64,000 nt of DNA from an uncultured Ferrovum sp. (GCA_903867885.1 CAIPTD010000145.1:1-64000), one strand, 5' to 3'; positions 8,825-21,144 are shown, counted from the stretch's first letter. Numbers and translations are program-made. The notes: generated by a model from the sequence alone, not told the origin.

Positions 8825-9445
8825 TTGGAAGAATTTGCCGGATCTATTTTTCTTATTGCCGCCCCTTCGGGCGCAGGCAAGTCCAGCCTCGTCAAAGAAC
8901 TACTGATGAGAGATGCGCGCCTGCACCTGTCGATCTCGCATACCACTCGTCCCCCCAGACCCGGTGAACAGGATGGGCGGGAATACCATTTTGTGAGTCG
9001 TGAGCAATTTAATGCGATGCGAGATGCGGGCGAGTTCCTTGAATCGGCTGAAGTATATGGCAATGGCTACGGAACCTCAGCCCATTGGATTCGAAGCCAA
9101 CTTGCACAAGGAAACGACGTTCTTTTGGAAATTGACTGGCAAGGTGCGCAGCAAGTCAGAAAACTTTTTCCTGCATGCATTGATATCTTCATTTTACCCC
9201 CCAGCCTAGGTAGCCTTGAACAGAGATTAATCGGTAGAGGAACGGATACCAAAGAAGTCATCTCGCGACGTTTAGCCTCAGCCCACGAGGACTTAAGCCA
9301 TGCGGGAGAATTTGAATATGTTATTATCAATGATCAGTTTTCGGATGCGGTAGACGATCTCGCTGCCGTTGTTCGTTCAGGTCGATGTCGGCGACAGCAG
9401 CAATTTCTCCGCCGTCCCCAGATCCTGTCCACCCTATACCTATAA
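8825..9445 (+). CDS. gmk: Guanylate kinase
   Basis: This 206-residue kinase phosphorylates GMP to GDP. The P-loop APSGAGKSS is at residues 13-21, and the GMP-binding [20 protein letters not shown] segment and the [14 protein letters not shown] region ([10 protein letters not shown]) are intact. Translation starts at a TTG (8825), 5 bp after the yicC stop. No better ATG fits, because the P-loop needs these first residues. It leads into rpoZ and spoT, so nucleotide supply and (p)ppGpp control share one cluster. Confidence 0.94.
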   Translation: MEEFAGSIFLIAAPSGAGKSSLVKELLMRDARLHLSISHTTRPPRPGEQDGREYHFVSREQFNAMRDAGEFLESAEVYGNGYGTSAHWIRSQLAQGNDVLLEIDWQGAQQVRKLFPACIDIFILPPSLGSLEQRLIGRGTDTKEVISRRLASAHEDLSHAGEFEYVIINDQFSDAVDDLAAVVRSGRCRRQQQFLRRPQILSTLYL

Positions 9446-9455
9446 GGAACGCATC

Positions 9456-9665
9456 ATGGCCCGGATTACGATTGACGACGCACTCAAGCTCATCCCTAAC
9501 CGTTTTGAGCTCACGCTTGCTGCAACCTACCGCGCACGCCAACTCGCTAATGGCGCAACCCCTATGCTTGACCCTAACAAGGACAAGCCCACGGTGCTGG
9601 CCCTGCGCGAAATTGCAGCAGGTAAGTATGGCGCAGAAATTTTATTGCAACGCACGCCCACCTAA
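9456..9665 (+). CDS. rpoZ: RNA polymerase omega subunit
   Basis: The omega subunit, 69 residues, starts [20 protein letters not shown], the classic N-terminus with the NRFELT motif that docks on beta-prime. I chose the ATG at 9456 with AAGGAA just upstream. An open frame extends further 5' but only into gmk. The C-terminus is short compared with the roughly 90-residue E. coli protein, which is usual in betaproteobacteria. Omega also forms part of a ppGpp-binding site on RNA polymerase, and the next gene makes and degrades ppGpp. Confidence 0.95.
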   Translation: MARITIDDALKLIPNRFELTLAATYRARQLANGATPMLDPNKDKPTVLALREIAAGKYGAEILLQRTPT

Positions 9666-9706
9666 TGAACGCGCGACCGCTGCTATAAACGCAGCGGAAA
9701 TAAGCC

Positions 9707-11860
9707 GTGAATGAGCCCACCCCCATCTTTACCAGTTCCCCCGGTTCACTCGTAACCGGGTTAAGTGAGATGGTGTCCGACTATCTCAAGCCAAAAGATG
9801 TCGTGATGGTGGAAAAAGCGTTTGCAGTTGCTGAGGCAGCGCATCGCAACCAAACACGCCGGAGCGGCGAACCCTACATTACGCATCCCTTGGCCGTCGC
9901 AACTATTTGCGCAGGGTGGCACCTTGATGCGCAAGCACTTTCAGCAGCGCTGCTTCACGATACAGTCGAGGACACTTCTACTACAGGGCAAGAGATTGGC
10001 CGCCAGTTTGGCCGTGCGGTTGAAGAATTGGTTGAGGGGCTAAGCAAACTAGATCAAGTGGAGTTCCAATCTGAGCAGCAAGCCCAGGCAGAAAATTTTC
10101 GCAAAATGTTGCTCGCTATGGCACGAGATGTCCGCGTCATTTTGGTTAAGCTCGCCGACCGCTTGCACAACATGCGCACACTTGACGTCATGTCGCCAGA
10201 AAAACAAAAACGCATCGCTCGAGAAACACTTGAGATTTATGCTCCCATAGCAAATCGCTTGGGCTTGCATAGAGTGCATCAAGAATTAGAAGATTTAGGG
10301 TTTCTTTATTTGTACCCTAATCGTCATCAGGTACTCTCCAAAGCGGTCAAGTCAGCGCGCGGAAATCGGCGCGAATTGGTGGGTAAAATTTTAGCGGCAA
10401 TTACCCAAAGACTAGAAGCGCAAAAGATTGAAGCGACGGTAACGGGCAGAGAAAAAAATCTTTACAGCATTTACATGAAAATGTCTGAAAAAATGCTGCC
10501 TTTTTCCAAGGTTCTTGACATCTATGGCTTCCGAATATTAGTCAAGGATGTACCTTCGTGTTACATGGTCCTTGGCGCGCTCCATACCTTGTACCGCCCC
10601 ATTCCTGGAAAATTTAAGGACTATATTGGCGTTCCCAAGGCAAATGGTTATCGCTCTTTGCACACCACGCTATTTGGCCCCTACGAATACCCCATAGAAA
10701 TCCAAATTCGTACGATGGAAATGCACAGACTGGCTGAGTCTGGCGTAGCTTCCCATTGGATGTATAAAAATTCCGAGACCTCACTCAATGAGGTTCAACA
10801 GCAAACCACTCAATGGTTGCAGTCACTTCTTGAAATTCAAACTGAGAATCGTGATCCTGTTGAGTTTCTTGAACATATTAAGGTTGATCTATTCCCTGGT
10901 GATGTATACGTATTTACTCCTAAGGGCATGATTAAATGCTTACAACGTGGTGCCACCTGCGTGGACTTTGCGTATGCAGTTCATACCGACGTTGGAAATC
11001 GCTGTGTAGCGGCCAAAGTGAATAATGAGCTTACCCCTTTGCGAACTGCTCTCAAAAGTGGGGATCGTGTTGAAATCATCACGGCACCGGATGCCGCCCC
11101 CCACCCGGCTTGGTTAAGTTTTGTAGCAAGCGGTAAAGCACGCAGCCATATTCGTCACTTCCTCAAGACACGTCAATATAGTGAATCCTTAGAATTAGGC
11201 GAACGCTTACTCAATCAGGCTTTGCGTGCCTTACAGTTCGATCCCGATTCGCTGACAACAGAGCATTGGAAGAGACTACTCAAGGGTGATCGCGCCAAAA
11301 CGCAGGAAGAGATTTTTGCTGATATTGGCCTTGGAATCAGACTGAATATGGTCGTAGCACGACGTCTGCTTCATGGAACAGAAATCCCTCTCACTGATAA
11401 TCAGATTCATCAAGCCAAGGTCATCATTCATGGCACAGAGGGTCTGGCGGTTCAACTTGCTACTTGCTGCAGGCCCATTCCCGGTGACCCTATTATTGGT
11501 GTGATCAAAAACGGACAAGGATTAATTGTTCATACTCACCAATGTAAAGCCATACGACAAGCGCATTCCTCTGGCGAGGATTGGATTGATGTGGAATGGG
11601 ATCACACACCAGGTCGAACTTATGAAGTCACGCTTCGTCTCATGTGCGTACATCAACGTGGTGTATTGGCAGCTGTTGCAGCTGCATTTTCCGAAGCCAA
11701 TGCCAATATTGAATCGCTATTTCAAGATCAACGAGAGACTGGAGCTTATGCCAGTCTTAATTTCACTATATCAGTACGAGACCGAAACCACCTTGCCGAA
11801 GTCATGCAAACATTGCGTAGCCTTCCTGAGGTTGTTCGCATCGCACGCCTGGAAAGCTAA
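9707..11860 (+). CDS. spoT: Bifunctional (p)ppGpp synthetase/hydrolase SpoT
   Basis: A 717-residue Rsh enzyme. The N-terminal HD hydrolase domain is intact (LLHDTVEDT near residue 84). The synthetase domain with [21 protein letters not shown] follows (about 300-325), then a TGS domain (near 385-450) and a C-terminal ACT domain. Having both the HD motif and the synthetase loop indicates a bifunctional protein. Translation begins at GTG 9707; the overlapping ATG is out of frame. It follows rpoZ by 41 bp in the gmk-rpoZ-spoT order. Confidence 0.93.
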   Translation: MNEPTPIFTSSPGSLVTGLSEMVSDYLKPKDVVMVEKAFAVAEAAHRNQTRRSGEPYITHPLAVATICAGWHLDAQALSAALLHDTVEDTSTTGQEIGRQFGRAVEELVEGLSKLDQVEFQSEQQAQAENFRKMLLAMARDVRVILVKLADRLHNMRTLDVMSPEKQKRIARETLEIYAPIANRLGLHRVHQELEDLGFLYLYPNRHQVLSKAVKSARGNRRELVGKILAAITQRLEAQKIEATVTGREKNLYSIYMKMSEKMLPFSKVLDIYGFRILVKDVPSCYMVLGALHTLYRPIPGKFKDYIGVPKANGYRSLHTTLFGPYEYPIEIQIRTMEMHRLAESGVASHWMYKNSETSLNEVQQQTTQWLQSLLEIQTENRDPVEFLEHIKVDLFPGDVYVFTPKGMIKCLQRGATCVDFAYAVHTDVGNRCVAAKVNNELTPLRTALKSGDRVEIITAPDAAPHPAWLSFVASGKARSHIRHFLKTRQYSESLELGERLLNQALRALQFDPDSLTTEHWKRLLKGDRAKTQEEIFADIGLGIRLNMVVARRLLHGTEIPLTDNQIHQAKVIIHGTEGLAVQLATCCRPIPGDPIIGVIKNGQGLIVHTHQCKAIRQAHSSGEDWIDVEWDHTPGRTYEVTLRLMCVHQRGVLAAVAAAFSEANANIESLFQDQRETGAYASLNFTISVRDRNHLAEVMQTLRSLPEVVRIARLES

Positions 11861-11879
11861 TCACGGAGACAATGCAAAC

Positions 11880-12263
11880 ATGGATAAACAAATTATCTCA
11901 ACGGACCACGCACCCAGCGCCATTGGTACTTATTCCCAAGCAGTTCGCCATGGCCATACAGTGTATATGTCAGGTCAAATCGGCCTAGCTCCAGAAACCA
12001 TGACCATGGTGGATGGCATCGACGCCCAAATTCATCAGGTATTAAATAATTTACGTGCGGTTGCGGTCGCTTCTGGCGGAAGTTTGAATGATCTGGTTCG
12101 TTTAACGGTTTACCTTACAGATTTGTCCCATTTTGCTAGGGTCAATGAAATCATGGCGGAATATCTTGTTGCTCCTTACCCTGCCCGCGCCGCAGTAGGC
12201 GTGGCGTCTTTGCCACGAAATGCTTTAGTTGAAATAGACGGAATCTTGGCTCTACCCCATTAA
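11880..12263 (+). CDS. RidA family deaminase
   Basis: This 127-residue Rid-family protein hydrolyses reactive 2-aminoacrylate and related enamine/imine intermediates released by PLP enzymes. The start ATG at 11880 is preceded by ACGGAGAC; the longer open frame upstream runs through spoT and is not real. The YSQAV segment near the start, YMSGQIGL, and the key Arg in [13 protein letters not shown] are all conserved. Its place between spoT and recG is common in betaproteobacteria. A second Rid protein lies at 60718-61131. Confidence 0.92.
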   Translation: MDKQIISTDHAPSAIGTYSQAVRHGHTVYMSGQIGLAPETMTMVDGIDAQIHQVLNNLRAVAVASGGSLNDLVRLTVYLTDLSHFARVNEIMAEYLVAPYPARAAVGVASLPRNALVEIDGILALPH

Positions 12264-12273
12264 GCCAAAACGA

Positions 12274-14340
12274 ATGGCAGCCCAGCCCTTCAAGGGTGAT
12301 CCTTTGGAGGGCCTTGCCCCCGCAATGCGCGCACGCCTTCGCGGAATAGGGATTCAGCGCTGGGAAGACCTTTTACTGCACCTTCCGCTGCGCTACGAAG
12401 ATGAGACCCAACTCACCCCCTGGGATGAGGTACAAGCAGGGGAGATGGTTCACGTTGAAGTTGAAGTTCTCAATCATGAAATTGGGTATCGACCGCGCCG
12501 CACACTTCGTGTTTTTGTTGCGGGGGGGCTTCCTCAACTTTCCCTGCGGTTTTTAAATTTTTTTCCCAGTCAGCTCAAACAATTTCAACCCGGCACCCGA
12601 CTCCGCATTAGCGGGGAATGTCGCGCGGGCTTTCAAGGAACAGAGTTTGTTCATCCGCGTTATCGGGTTGTGGATTCTGAAACCCCGCTTGCAACTGAAC
12701 TCACACCCATTTATCCCACTACCGCGGGTATCAGCCAGACTCTTCTCAGACGCTGGGTTGAGAAAGCCCTCAAACGGTCTACTCAAATTAACGATACCCT
12801 CCCTGATCAGATCAGGACAGAGCTTGGCTTAATAGATTTTGCGGCAGCCTTAAGCATATTGCATACTCCTCCAGCAGGTTCCTCTGTTCAGCAACTGGAG
12901 GACCGCTCGCATCCTGCATGGCAGCGACTTAAGTTTGATGAGCTGCTCGCCCAGCAGCTTTCCATGCGTCAATTTCGCAATGAACGTATTCAACTTATTG
13001 CCCCTCCTTTACACAGCCACGGCCCTCTTCTTCACACTTTAAAAACACGGCTTCCTTTTGCTCTGACTTCCGCCCAACAGCGCGTAATGGCAGAAATATC
13101 CGAAGACATGGCGCGTAGCCATCCCATGCAAAGGCTATTACAGGGTGATGTAGGTTCTGGAAAGACGATAGTTGCCGCTCTAGCGTGCACTCAAGCTATC
13201 GATAGCGCTTATCAAGCTGTTTTGTTGGCTCCCACTGAAATTTTAGCAAGCCAACACTTTGCTAAGATCGCCACTTTGCTCCAACCCTTGGGCATCCAAT
13301 CCGCTTGGCTAACTGGAAGCCAAAAAAAACGGGAACGTGAAGAGGCGCTTCAGTCTCTTGCAGATGGATCTGCACAACTGGCCATTGGCACCCACGCCCT
13401 ATTGGAAGACCCCGTTCTTTTTAAGCGTCTTGGTCTGGTTGTGATCGATGAACAGCATCGCTTTGGTGTGGAGCAGCGTTTGGCCCTGAGGCGCAAAGCC
13501 GAGCAAGCAGGTACAGGTCAACCTCACCAACTGATGATGAGTGCTACCCCTATCCCTAGAACACTGAGCATGAGCTTCTTTGCTGATTTAGATGTATCCG
13601 TGATTGATGAACTTCCGCCTGGGCGAACCCCGATTCACACTCGCCTACTGGAAGGTTCCCGGCGCACTGAATTATTCACTCGCCTTCAAACCCTTTGCCA
13701 GTCAGGCGGGCAGGCCTATTGGGTTTGCCCATTGATAGAAGAGTCCGAAGCGCTGGATTTGCAGACGGCTATTGATACTGAAGCTGAGCTTAAAGCTGCT
13801 TGCCCTGATCTTTCCATTGGCCTATTACATGGACGCCTGGCTGCAGGAGAAAAGAGCCGCATGATGCAGTCTTTTTCCCTCGGTGAAATTCATGTATTAG
13901 TCGCCACCACTGTCATTGAGGTGGGCGTAGATGTGCCTAATGCCACGCTCATGGTGATCGAACATGCTGAGCGGATGGGCCTCGCGCAGCTCCATCAACT
14001 ACGAGGCCGCGTTGGAAGGGGGGGTAAGCAAGGTTGGTGCATTCTTTTGTTTCACAAACCGCTCTCTGATACCGCTAAGGAGAGGCTTAAGGTTATCTTT
14101 GAGAATACCGATGGCTTTGAAATTGCTAGGCAAGATTTGCGCATTCGTGGACCCGGAGAGTTTTTAGGGGCACGACAAAGCGGTCTTCCCATGCTGAAGT
14201 TTGCAGACCTAGAAGCCGATATGGTTTTGCTTGAACGTGCTCGCGACTGGGCAGATCGTTTGTTAAAGACTGAGCCTCAAGTCGCTGAACGTCATTTATT
14301 AAGATGGTTAGGTCAGCGCAGTGATTATCTGCGCGCCTGA
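12274..14340 (+). CDS. recG: ATP-dependent DNA helicase RecG
   Basis: A 688-residue helicase that remodels stalled forks and branch-migrates recombination intermediates. The N-terminal wedge (OB-fold) domain spans about residues 1-180. Helicase motif I (GDVGSGKTIVAAL), motif II (DEQHRFGVEQR), motif III (MSATPIPRT) and motif VI (LHQLRGRVGRG) follow in order. Length is normal. It starts 10 bp after the RidA stop and is followed by ubiA after 6 bp. Confidence 0.95.
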   Translation: MAAQPFKGDPLEGLAPAMRARLRGIGIQRWEDLLLHLPLRYEDETQLTPWDEVQAGEMVHVEVEVLNHEIGYRPRRTLRVFVAGGLPQLSLRFLNFFPSQLKQFQPGTRLRISGECRAGFQGTEFVHPRYRVVDSETPLATELTPIYPTTAGISQTLLRRWVEKALKRSTQINDTLPDQIRTELGLIDFAAALSILHTPPAGSSVQQLEDRSHPAWQRLKFDELLAQQLSMRQFRNERIQLIAPPLHSHGPLLHTLKTRLPFALTSAQQRVMAEISEDMARSHPMQRLLQGDVGSGKTIVAALACTQAIDSAYQAVLLAPTEILASQHFAKIATLLQPLGIQSAWLTGSQKKREREEALQSLADGSAQLAIGTHALLEDPVLFKRLGLVVIDEQHRFGVEQRLALRRKAEQAGTGQPHQLMMSATPIPRTLSMSFFADLDVSVIDELPPGRTPIHTRLLEGSRRTELFTRLQTLCQSGGQAYWVCPLIEESEALDLQTAIDTEAELKAACPDLSIGLLHGRLAAGEKSRMMQSFSLGEIHVLVATTVIEVGVDVPNATLMVIEHAERMGLAQLHQLRGRVGRGGKQGWCILLFHKPLSDTAKERLKVIFENTDGFEIARQDLRIRGPGEFLGARQSGLPMLKFADLEADMVLLERARDWADRLLKTEPQVAERHLLRWLGQRSDYLRA

Positions 14341-14346
14341 TTTAGA

Positions 14347-15237
14347 ATGGTCAACATGAATTCCCTTATCGGACGTCTCCCTTCACCCTGGCCTGAATAT
14401 TGGCGACTAGCGCGCTTAGATCGTCCGATAGGCATCTTGCTATTGTTATGGCCCACTCTTTGGGGTCTATGGATCGCTTCCAATGGAATGCCTTCGCTTC
14501 ATCTTCTGATCGTTTTTATCGGAGGTACCGTATTGATGCGTTCAGCGGGTTGCGTGATCAACGATTATGCAGATCGGGAATTCGATGGGCATGTTGAACG
14601 CACCCGTCATAGACCTCTTGCTGCGGGGACCGTGAAGCCCAAACAAGCCATATTGCTTGCCATTTTTCTTAGCTTAATCGCATTTGTTTTGGTCTTAAGC
14701 TGCAATGCCCTGACTATTTTTTTGTCGTTTCCTGCAGCCCTACTCGCTGCCAGCTATCCTTTCAGCAAACGTTTCTTTCCTTTGCCACAAGCTTGGCTGG
14801 GAATTGCTTTCGGTTTTGGTATTCCGATGGCATTTGCTGCCACGCATGGAAATGTCCCAACCTTAGCCTGGGTTCTCTGTGCAGCCAATATGTTGTGGTC
14901 TATTGCCTATGACACTGAATACGCCATAGTAGATCGACCCGACGATCTCAAAATTGGAATTCATACTTCCGCGATTCTATTTGGTCGTTTTGATGTTACC
15001 GCGATCATGTTGTGTTATCTGGGTGCTTTAATACTTCTCTGTATAGCTGGGCAAATGGCAGGGTTAGGGTTGTTTTGGAACTTGGGTATTACGATTGCTG
15101 CCTGTATTTCGCTTTATCATGGCTGGCTGATTAAAGAGCGAAATCGTTTACTTTGCTTTAAAGCCTTCCTACATAACAATTGGTGGGGAGCCTCAATTTT
15201 TATTGGTCTTGCTCTCGATCGCGGTTTTTTCCTTTAA
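14347..15237 (+). CDS. ubiA: 4-hydroxybenzoate polyprenyltransferase UbiA
   Basis: A 296-residue integral membrane prenyltransferase that attaches the polyprenyl tail to 4-hydroxybenzoate in ubiquinone synthesis. The first Asp-rich motif NDYADREFDGHVERT is at about residues 74-88 and the second, with DRPDD, follows near 195-200. Several hydrophobic segments are evident throughout. The start could be the ATG at 14347 or the one at 14356, since MVNMN contains both. ubiD follows on the same strand, so two ubiquinone steps are adjacent. Confidence 0.93.
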   Translation: MVNMNSLIGRLPSPWPEYWRLARLDRPIGILLLLWPTLWGLWIASNGMPSLHLLIVFIGGTVLMRSAGCVINDYADREFDGHVERTRHRPLAAGTVKPKQAILLAIFLSLIAFVLVLSCNALTIFLSFPAALLAASYPFSKRFFPLPQAWLGIAFGFGIPMAFAATHGNVPTLAWVLCAANMLWSIAYDTEYAIVDRPDDLKIGIHTSAILFGRFDVTAIMLCYLGALILLCIAGQMAGLGLFWNLGITIAACISLYHGWLIKERNRLLCFKAFLHNNWWGASIFIGLALDRGFFL

Positions 15238-15264
15238 GCAGGCCGACACACTCAAGGACCTTTC

Positions 15265-16731
15265 ATGCGTTACAACGATCTTCGTGACTTTATTCGCCAG
15301 CTTGAATCCTTAGGTGAATTGCGCAGAATTTCTTCTGAGGTTTCGCCCAATCTTGAAATGACTGAAATTTCAGATCGGGTTTTGCGCCGAGAAGGTCCCG
15401 CTCTGCTTTTCGAGCACCCCACAGGTTTCGACATTCCTGTATTAGCCAATTTATTTGGCACTGTTCGTAGGGTAGCGCTTGGAATGGGGGAAGAAGGTCC
15501 CGAGGCTTTACGCGAGGTAGGAAAACTACTTGCTTTCCTAAAAGAGCCCGAACCACCAAAAGGCTTGAAAGACGCTTGGGATAAGCTCCCGGTATTGCGA
15601 CAAGTGTTAAATATGGCGCCTAAAGAGCTACGTTCAGCGCCCTGCCAGGAAATCGTGATTGAGGCAAAGGATGTAGATTTGGGCAGTATGCCAATCCAAA
15701 CTTGCTGGCCCGGTGATGCAGCACCGCTCATTACATGGGGACTGGTCGTGACCCGTGGCCCCAATCGAACGCGCCAAAACTTGGGTATTTATCGTCAGCA
15801 AGTGATCGGTCGCAATCGCACGATTATGCGTTGGCTTGCCCATCGCGGAGGTGCGCTAGATTTTCGTGATCATCAACTGGCCTACCCCGGCCAGCCTTTC
15901 CCCGTTGCTGTCGCTTTAGGAGCAGACCCTGCCACCATTCTAGGGGCCGTCACACCTGTTCCTGACTCTTTATCTGAGTACCAATTCGCCGGCTTATTAC
16001 GAGGCTCTAAAACAGAAGTGGTGAAGTGCCTAGGCAGTGACTTACAGGTTCCCGCCAGTGCAGAATTTGTTCTTGAAGGACACATCCATCCAAACGACAC
16101 GGCACTAGAAGGCCCGTTTGGCGATCACACCGGTTACTACAATGAGCAAGACCATTTTCCTGTATTTACGATTGACAGGATCACACACCGTAGAAAGCCC
16201 ATTTACCACAGCACCTATACCGGCAAACCTCCTGATGAACCCGCTATTCTTGGAGTGGCGTTAAACGAGGTGTTTGTTCCACTTCTACAAAAGCAATTTC
16301 CCGAGATTGCCGATTTTTATCTCCCGCCAGAAGGCTGCTCTTATCGTTTAGCCGTGGTCAGTTTACGCAAGCAATATCCGGGGCATGCCAAGCGTGTAAT
16401 GTTTGGGGTCTGGAGCTTCTTGCGCCAGTTCATGTATACCAAATTTATCATCGTGACCGACGATGACATCAATGTCCGGGATTGGAAAGAAGTGATCTGG
16501 GCAATGACCACTCGGGTTGATCCTGCGCGCGATACTTTGTTAGTGGAAAACACACCGATTGACTATCTAGACTTCGCCAGCCCGGTTTCTGGCTTAGGAT
16601 CTAAGATGGGAATTGATGCCACGAACAAATGGCCGGGGGAAAGTAATCGGGAATGGGGAACAGCCATTCAGATGGATCCGCACACGAAAGCGCGCGTGGA
16701 TGCGATGTGGAACACTCTGAATCTGGATTAA
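15265..16731 (+). CDS. ubiD: 4-hydroxy-3-polyprenylbenzoate decarboxylase UbiD
   Basis: A 488-residue prenylated-FMN-dependent decarboxylase acting on the product of UbiA. It has the normal start [19 protein letters not shown]. The prFMN/Mn-binding region includes [19 protein letters not shown], and the conserved active-site stretch [20 protein letters not shown] is present. The C-terminal GIDATNKWP is typical. It needs UbiX to make the cofactor; ubiX is not in the window. Confidence 0.95.
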   Translation: MRYNDLRDFIRQLESLGELRRISSEVSPNLEMTEISDRVLRREGPALLFEHPTGFDIPVLANLFGTVRRVALGMGEEGPEALREVGKLLAFLKEPEPPKGLKDAWDKLPVLRQVLNMAPKELRSAPCQEIVIEAKDVDLGSMPIQTCWPGDAAPLITWGLVVTRGPNRTRQNLGIYRQQVIGRNRTIMRWLAHRGGALDFRDHQLAYPGQPFPVAVALGADPATILGAVTPVPDSLSEYQFAGLLRGSKTEVVKCLGSDLQVPASAEFVLEGHIHPNDTALEGPFGDHTGYYNEQDHFPVFTIDRITHRRKPIYHSTYTGKPPDEPAILGVALNEVFVPLLQKQFPEIADFYLPPEGCSYRLAVVSLRKQYPGHAKRVMFGVWSFLRQFMYTKFIIVTDDDINVRDWKEVIWAMTTRVDPARDTLLVENTPIDYLDFASPVSGLGSKMGIDATNKWPGESNREWGTAIQMDPHTKARVDAMWNTLNLD

Positions 16732-16796
16732 TATTGATTTGTGAGGCGCTTGATAGTGGGATCATTCACTAAGATTCCCTGAGGCGCCAGGTGAAG

Positions 16797-17282
16797 TTAG
16801 AAGCGGTACTTCAGCCCAATCGTGAGCAGGTCAACCTCACCATCACCGGGGCGTAACGAGGTACCAAGGTGATAGCGATCCCATCCACCCTGAAGACGCA
16901 AGCTATTGCTTACATCATAACGCAGACCCATTCCATAGGTTGGACGGTACGCGGAATCTGATCCCAGCTTGTTGCCATTATTGCTGGGGTCAATTTCAGC
17001 GCTGTTAAAGGCACCAATACGGCCAGTCACACCCAGCTTTTCGCCCACAATCCAAGTTTTTGAGCTTGTTAAGCGAAAATCTTTAGAGCCTGAGGTATTT
17101 TTTAATCCGGATACAGCACCAGAATCCGTGCGATCCAGATTGAGCAACATATCTGCCCTCGCCGCCCAAGGTGCTGCGTTCACACCACCAAACCAACCAG
17201 CCTCAGCGGCCTCGGCCGCAGGGATTAACCCAAGGCAGGAGGCGAGCAGTAATGCGGCAGATATTGAGGAACGCAGGGCCAT
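16797..17282 (-). CDS. Small outer-membrane beta-barrel protein
   Basis: This 161-residue protein has a signal peptide (MALRSSISAALLLASCLGLI then PAAEAAEA) and alternating-hydrophobic strands. It ends GLKYRF with the C-terminal phenylalanine that guides BAM-dependent outer-membrane insertion. The strands SKTWIVGEKLGVTGRIGAFN and YGMGLRYDVSNSLRLQGGWD resemble the OmpA/OmpX-like 8-strand barrels. Function is unknown. It lies downstream of dacB on the same strand, 81 bp away, and converges on ubiD. Confidence 0.72.
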   Translation of the reverse strand: MALRSSISAALLLASCLGLIPAAEAAEAGWFGGVNAAPWAARADMLLNLDRTDSGAVSGLKNTSGSKDFRLTSSKTWIVGEKLGVTGRIGAFNSAEIDPSNNGNKLGSDSAYRPTYGMGLRYDVSNSLRLQGGWDRYHLGTSLRPGDGEVDLLTIGLKYRF

Positions 17283-17363
17283 GATTTGTGCTTAATTGAC
17301 GCGTTTTTAATTTTTTGGTGATTTTTTTAACACTACTTACCTACAGTATCTCAAATAAAGCCA

Positions 17364-18827
17364 TCATTTGCTTGAGGAATTTGTATCAATTTCCTTCAAT
17401 CTCACCCAGTCCAATAAAGCTTCTTGAATGCCCAAAGCCATATTGGCCTTACGATCTTCAATCATGCATACCACTGAAGTCAGTGCGCCATCCGTGCCCA
17501 CATGAAATCCTGCCAAGGTTCTGACGCCCTCTAACCTTCCTGTCTTAAGATGCCACTGCATTCGATCAGCGCTCACCAGAAAACGGTTCTGTAAGGTACC
17601 CAACTCGCCAGATATGGGAAGTGAATCCAGAAAATAAGGAAATTCGGCTTCTTGACTGCTCAGCATCAAGAATTCCGCAAGGTGAGCCGCACTCATCACT
17701 TCTTTATGTGACAACCCGGCGCCATTTTCAATCATTAACTCCGGAAATATCAAGTGATGGGATTTCAGCCAAGACTGAACAAGCTTCGCACCGTCTTGGG
17801 CAGTTGCCGGCAGATAACCCTTTTCTGCAGCCAAGTTAAGGAGCAGCGATCTTGCCGCTACGTTGTTGCTGTATTTGTTGATATCTCTGACTAAGCTGGC
17901 CAGTGGGGGGGAAAGATAGCGAATACTTACTTTCGCATACGATGGGGCTACTCCATCAATGATTTCAACATGATTAGATAAACCGATCTGCCTTGCGGTC
18001 AATCTCAAAGACCATTCCAATTGCTCTCTTGGCGTTAGCGGGGCACGATGCAAAACGCCCTCAGGGCAATTGCGAGGCCACTCCCCAATGAGCTCGAGCC
18101 CCCCCTTAACTGCCCCCACTGAATCTGCGGCAATCAAGCTCAAGCCATCTTCCCAATCTTTGGGGCAGTCCTGCTGCTCTATTCCCTTCATGAGCTTGGG
18201 GCGAGACACCCGAAAAGGCGGATCAAGCTTTATGCTGCCTTGATGGTTCGCTGGCAACCTCACTTCAATCGCGGAATACCCTACCGAGAGCGCATCAGGA
18301 ACAATCCCAGAGACCCCATTCGGCGCAAGCTCAATACCGGTTGTTAAATCTTTTTCATCTGCAAATCGCAGACGATCAATGACAATAGCACCATGGAGTT
18401 GACTGATACCCCGATTTTTTAGTTGGCCTAATAGTTTTAAAAGATCAGCATATTGAAATGCAGTGTCTCCCCCCCCTCTCAGCGCCATATTCCATTTACC
18501 CCGATGAAGTGGATCAGGATCGGCTAATAAATCGGTATGAAAACGAAAGTCTGGGCCCAGCTCTTGCAAAGCCACAAAAGTCGTGATTAATTTCATCACT
18601 GACCCGGTTTTTCTCGGCACATCAGCATTAAGGGCCAATAGGATGTTTCCTTCAGGCCCTTTCACCTCAATAGAAACGGCCGACAAGGGAATCCCCGCGT
18701 CCTTTGCCGCCTGCTCAATCGCGGTCGGAATTGACATTAATTGATCTGCATACGCATGCATTGGGGCGCATAACCCCAGCAAAATCAAAACAGAAGCGCA
18801 GCGAAAACCTACTTTTATGGGCATCAC
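17364..18827 (-). CDS. dacB: D-Ala-D-Ala carboxypeptidase/endopeptidase PBP4
   Basis: A 487-residue periplasmic class C penicillin-binding protein that trims or cleaves peptidoglycan cross-links. A signal peptide covers about residues 1-28. The catalytic SxxK is SVMK (residues 76-79), the SxN motif is SNN within KYSNNVAARS (near 325) and KTG is in WHLKTGRLEGV (near 434). The length matches the S13 peptidase family. It is divergent from groES; the two starts are about 120 bp apart with the heat-shock control elements between them. Confidence 0.92.
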   Translation of the reverse strand: MMPIKVGFRCASVLILLGLCAPMHAYADQLMSIPTAIEQAAKDAGIPLSAVSIEVKGPEGNILLALNADVPRKTGSVMKLITTFVALQELGPDFRFHTDLLADPDPLHRGKWNMALRGGGDTAFQYADLLKLLGQLKNRGISQLHGAIVIDRLRFADEKDLTTGIELAPNGVSGIVPDALSVGYSAIEVRLPANHQGSIKLDPPFRVSRPKLMKGIEQQDCPKDWEDGLSLIAADSVGAVKGGLELIGEWPRNCPEGVLHRAPLTPREQLEWSLRLTARQIGLSNHVEIIDGVAPSYAKVSIRYLSPPLASLVRDINKYSNNVAARSLLLNLAAEKGYLPATAQDGAKLVQSWLKSHHLIFPELMIENGAGLSHKEVMSAAHLAEFLMLSSQEAEFPYFLDSLPISGELGTLQNRFLVSADRMQWHLKTGRLEGVRTLAGFHVGTDGALTSVVCMIEDRKANMALGIQEALLDWVRLKEIDTNSSSK

Positions 18828-18840
18828 TTGATGTCATCCC

Positions 18841-18868
18841 CTTGAAATTGGGCGTGTGAGCCCGTATA
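18841..18868 (+). promoter_or_regulatory. Heat-shock promoter of groESL (sigma-32-like)
   Basis: CTTGAAA at 18841-18847, then 13 bp, then CCCGTATA at 18861-18868, which fits the sigma-32 consensus (CTTGAAA, 11-16 bp, CCCCATNT). The same stretch can also be read as a sigma-70 promoter (TTGAAA at 18842, 17 bp, TATATT at 18865-18870). The CIRCE operator begins two bases further on, so RNA polymerase and HrcA would compete. Confidence 0.65.
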
Positions 18869-18871
18869 TTA

Positions 18872-18898
18872 TTAGCACTCACTCGTTATGAGTGCTAA
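18872..18898. promoter_or_regulatory. CIRCE operator (HrcA binding site)
   Basis: Perfect inverted repeat TTAGCACTC and GAGTGCTAA around a 9-bp spacer, identical to the CIRCE consensus bound by the heat-shock repressor HrcA. It sits immediately downstream of the groES promoter, in the transcribed leader, 50 bp before the start codon. hrcA itself is not in the window. Confidence 0.95.
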
Positions 18899-18948
18899 TA
18901 AAATTGTCATCTTATTTTTAACCTATCCATCTCAGGAGTCTCAGAATA

Positions 18949-19239
18949 ATGAAGATCCGTCCTTTGCATGACCGAGTGATCGTCAAGCGCCTCGAAGAAG
19001 AGCTGAAGACCGCTTCCGGAATCATCATCCCCGATAACGCTGCTGAAAAACCCGATCAAGGCGAGATTATCGCTGTTGGAACCGGCAAAGTCTTGGATGA
19101 CGGCAAGGTTCGCGCCCTAGAAGTTAAAGTTGGCGACCGTGTGCTATTCGGCAAATACTCCGGCCAAACCGTCAAAGTAGACGGCAAAGAGCTGCTGGTG
19201 ATGCGCGAAGAAGACATCATGGGCGTAGTCGAAGCCTAA
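18949..19239 (+). CDS. groES: Co-chaperonin GroES
   Basis: A 96-residue co-chaperonin that caps GroEL. The sequence [20 protein letters not shown], the mobile loop around [12 protein letters not shown] and the C-terminal [15 protein letters not shown] are all standard. Expression is controlled by the CIRCE element and the heat-shock promoter just upstream. groEL follows after 51 bp. Confidence 0.97.
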   Translation: MKIRPLHDRVIVKRLEEELKTASGIIIPDNAAEKPDQGEIIAVGTGKVLDDGKVRALEVKVGDRVLFGKYSGQTVKVDGKELLVMREEDIMGVVEA

Positions 19240-20937
<1,698 letters not shown>

Positions 20938-20985
20938 AACCCCTACTTCGGCAGCACGCGCCGAAGTCGAGAGGGTTCACCTAGA

Positions 20986-21021
20986 AAAAGGTTCTGCATC
21001 GAAAGGTGCAGGACCTTTTTT
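20986..21021 (+). terminator. Rho-independent terminator after groEL
   Basis: The stem AAAGGTTCTGCA pairs with TGCAGGACCTTT around a short loop, and is followed by a run of seven T. It lies about 50 bp past the groEL stop codon. Confidence 0.85.
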
Positions 21022-21126
21022 GCTGCAGCGCACATAGCAACATATTGGCGCCAAAGGCTTTTTAATCATCTAAATGACAATGTACAGGCTGCTGAACCTC
21101 TGCTAGAGTAAGTTTGAGCTATGTTT

Positions 21127-21144
21127 ATTGATGTGTTTATCAAT
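21127..21144. promoter_or_regulatory. Inverted repeat before acetate permease operon
   Basis: Perfect arms ATTGAT and ATCAAT flank 6 bp, about 45 bp before the DUF485 gene. The spacing differs from an FNR box (which has 4 bp), and the partial TGTG/TCACA pattern is one base off a CRP site. It is a candidate operator with no assigned protein. Confidence 0.25.

Noticed and set aside
11526..11879. N-terminal extension of the RidA frame into spoT
   Set aside because: The conserved RidA protein starts at 11880 with a good ribosome site; the extension is out-of-frame spoT sequence.
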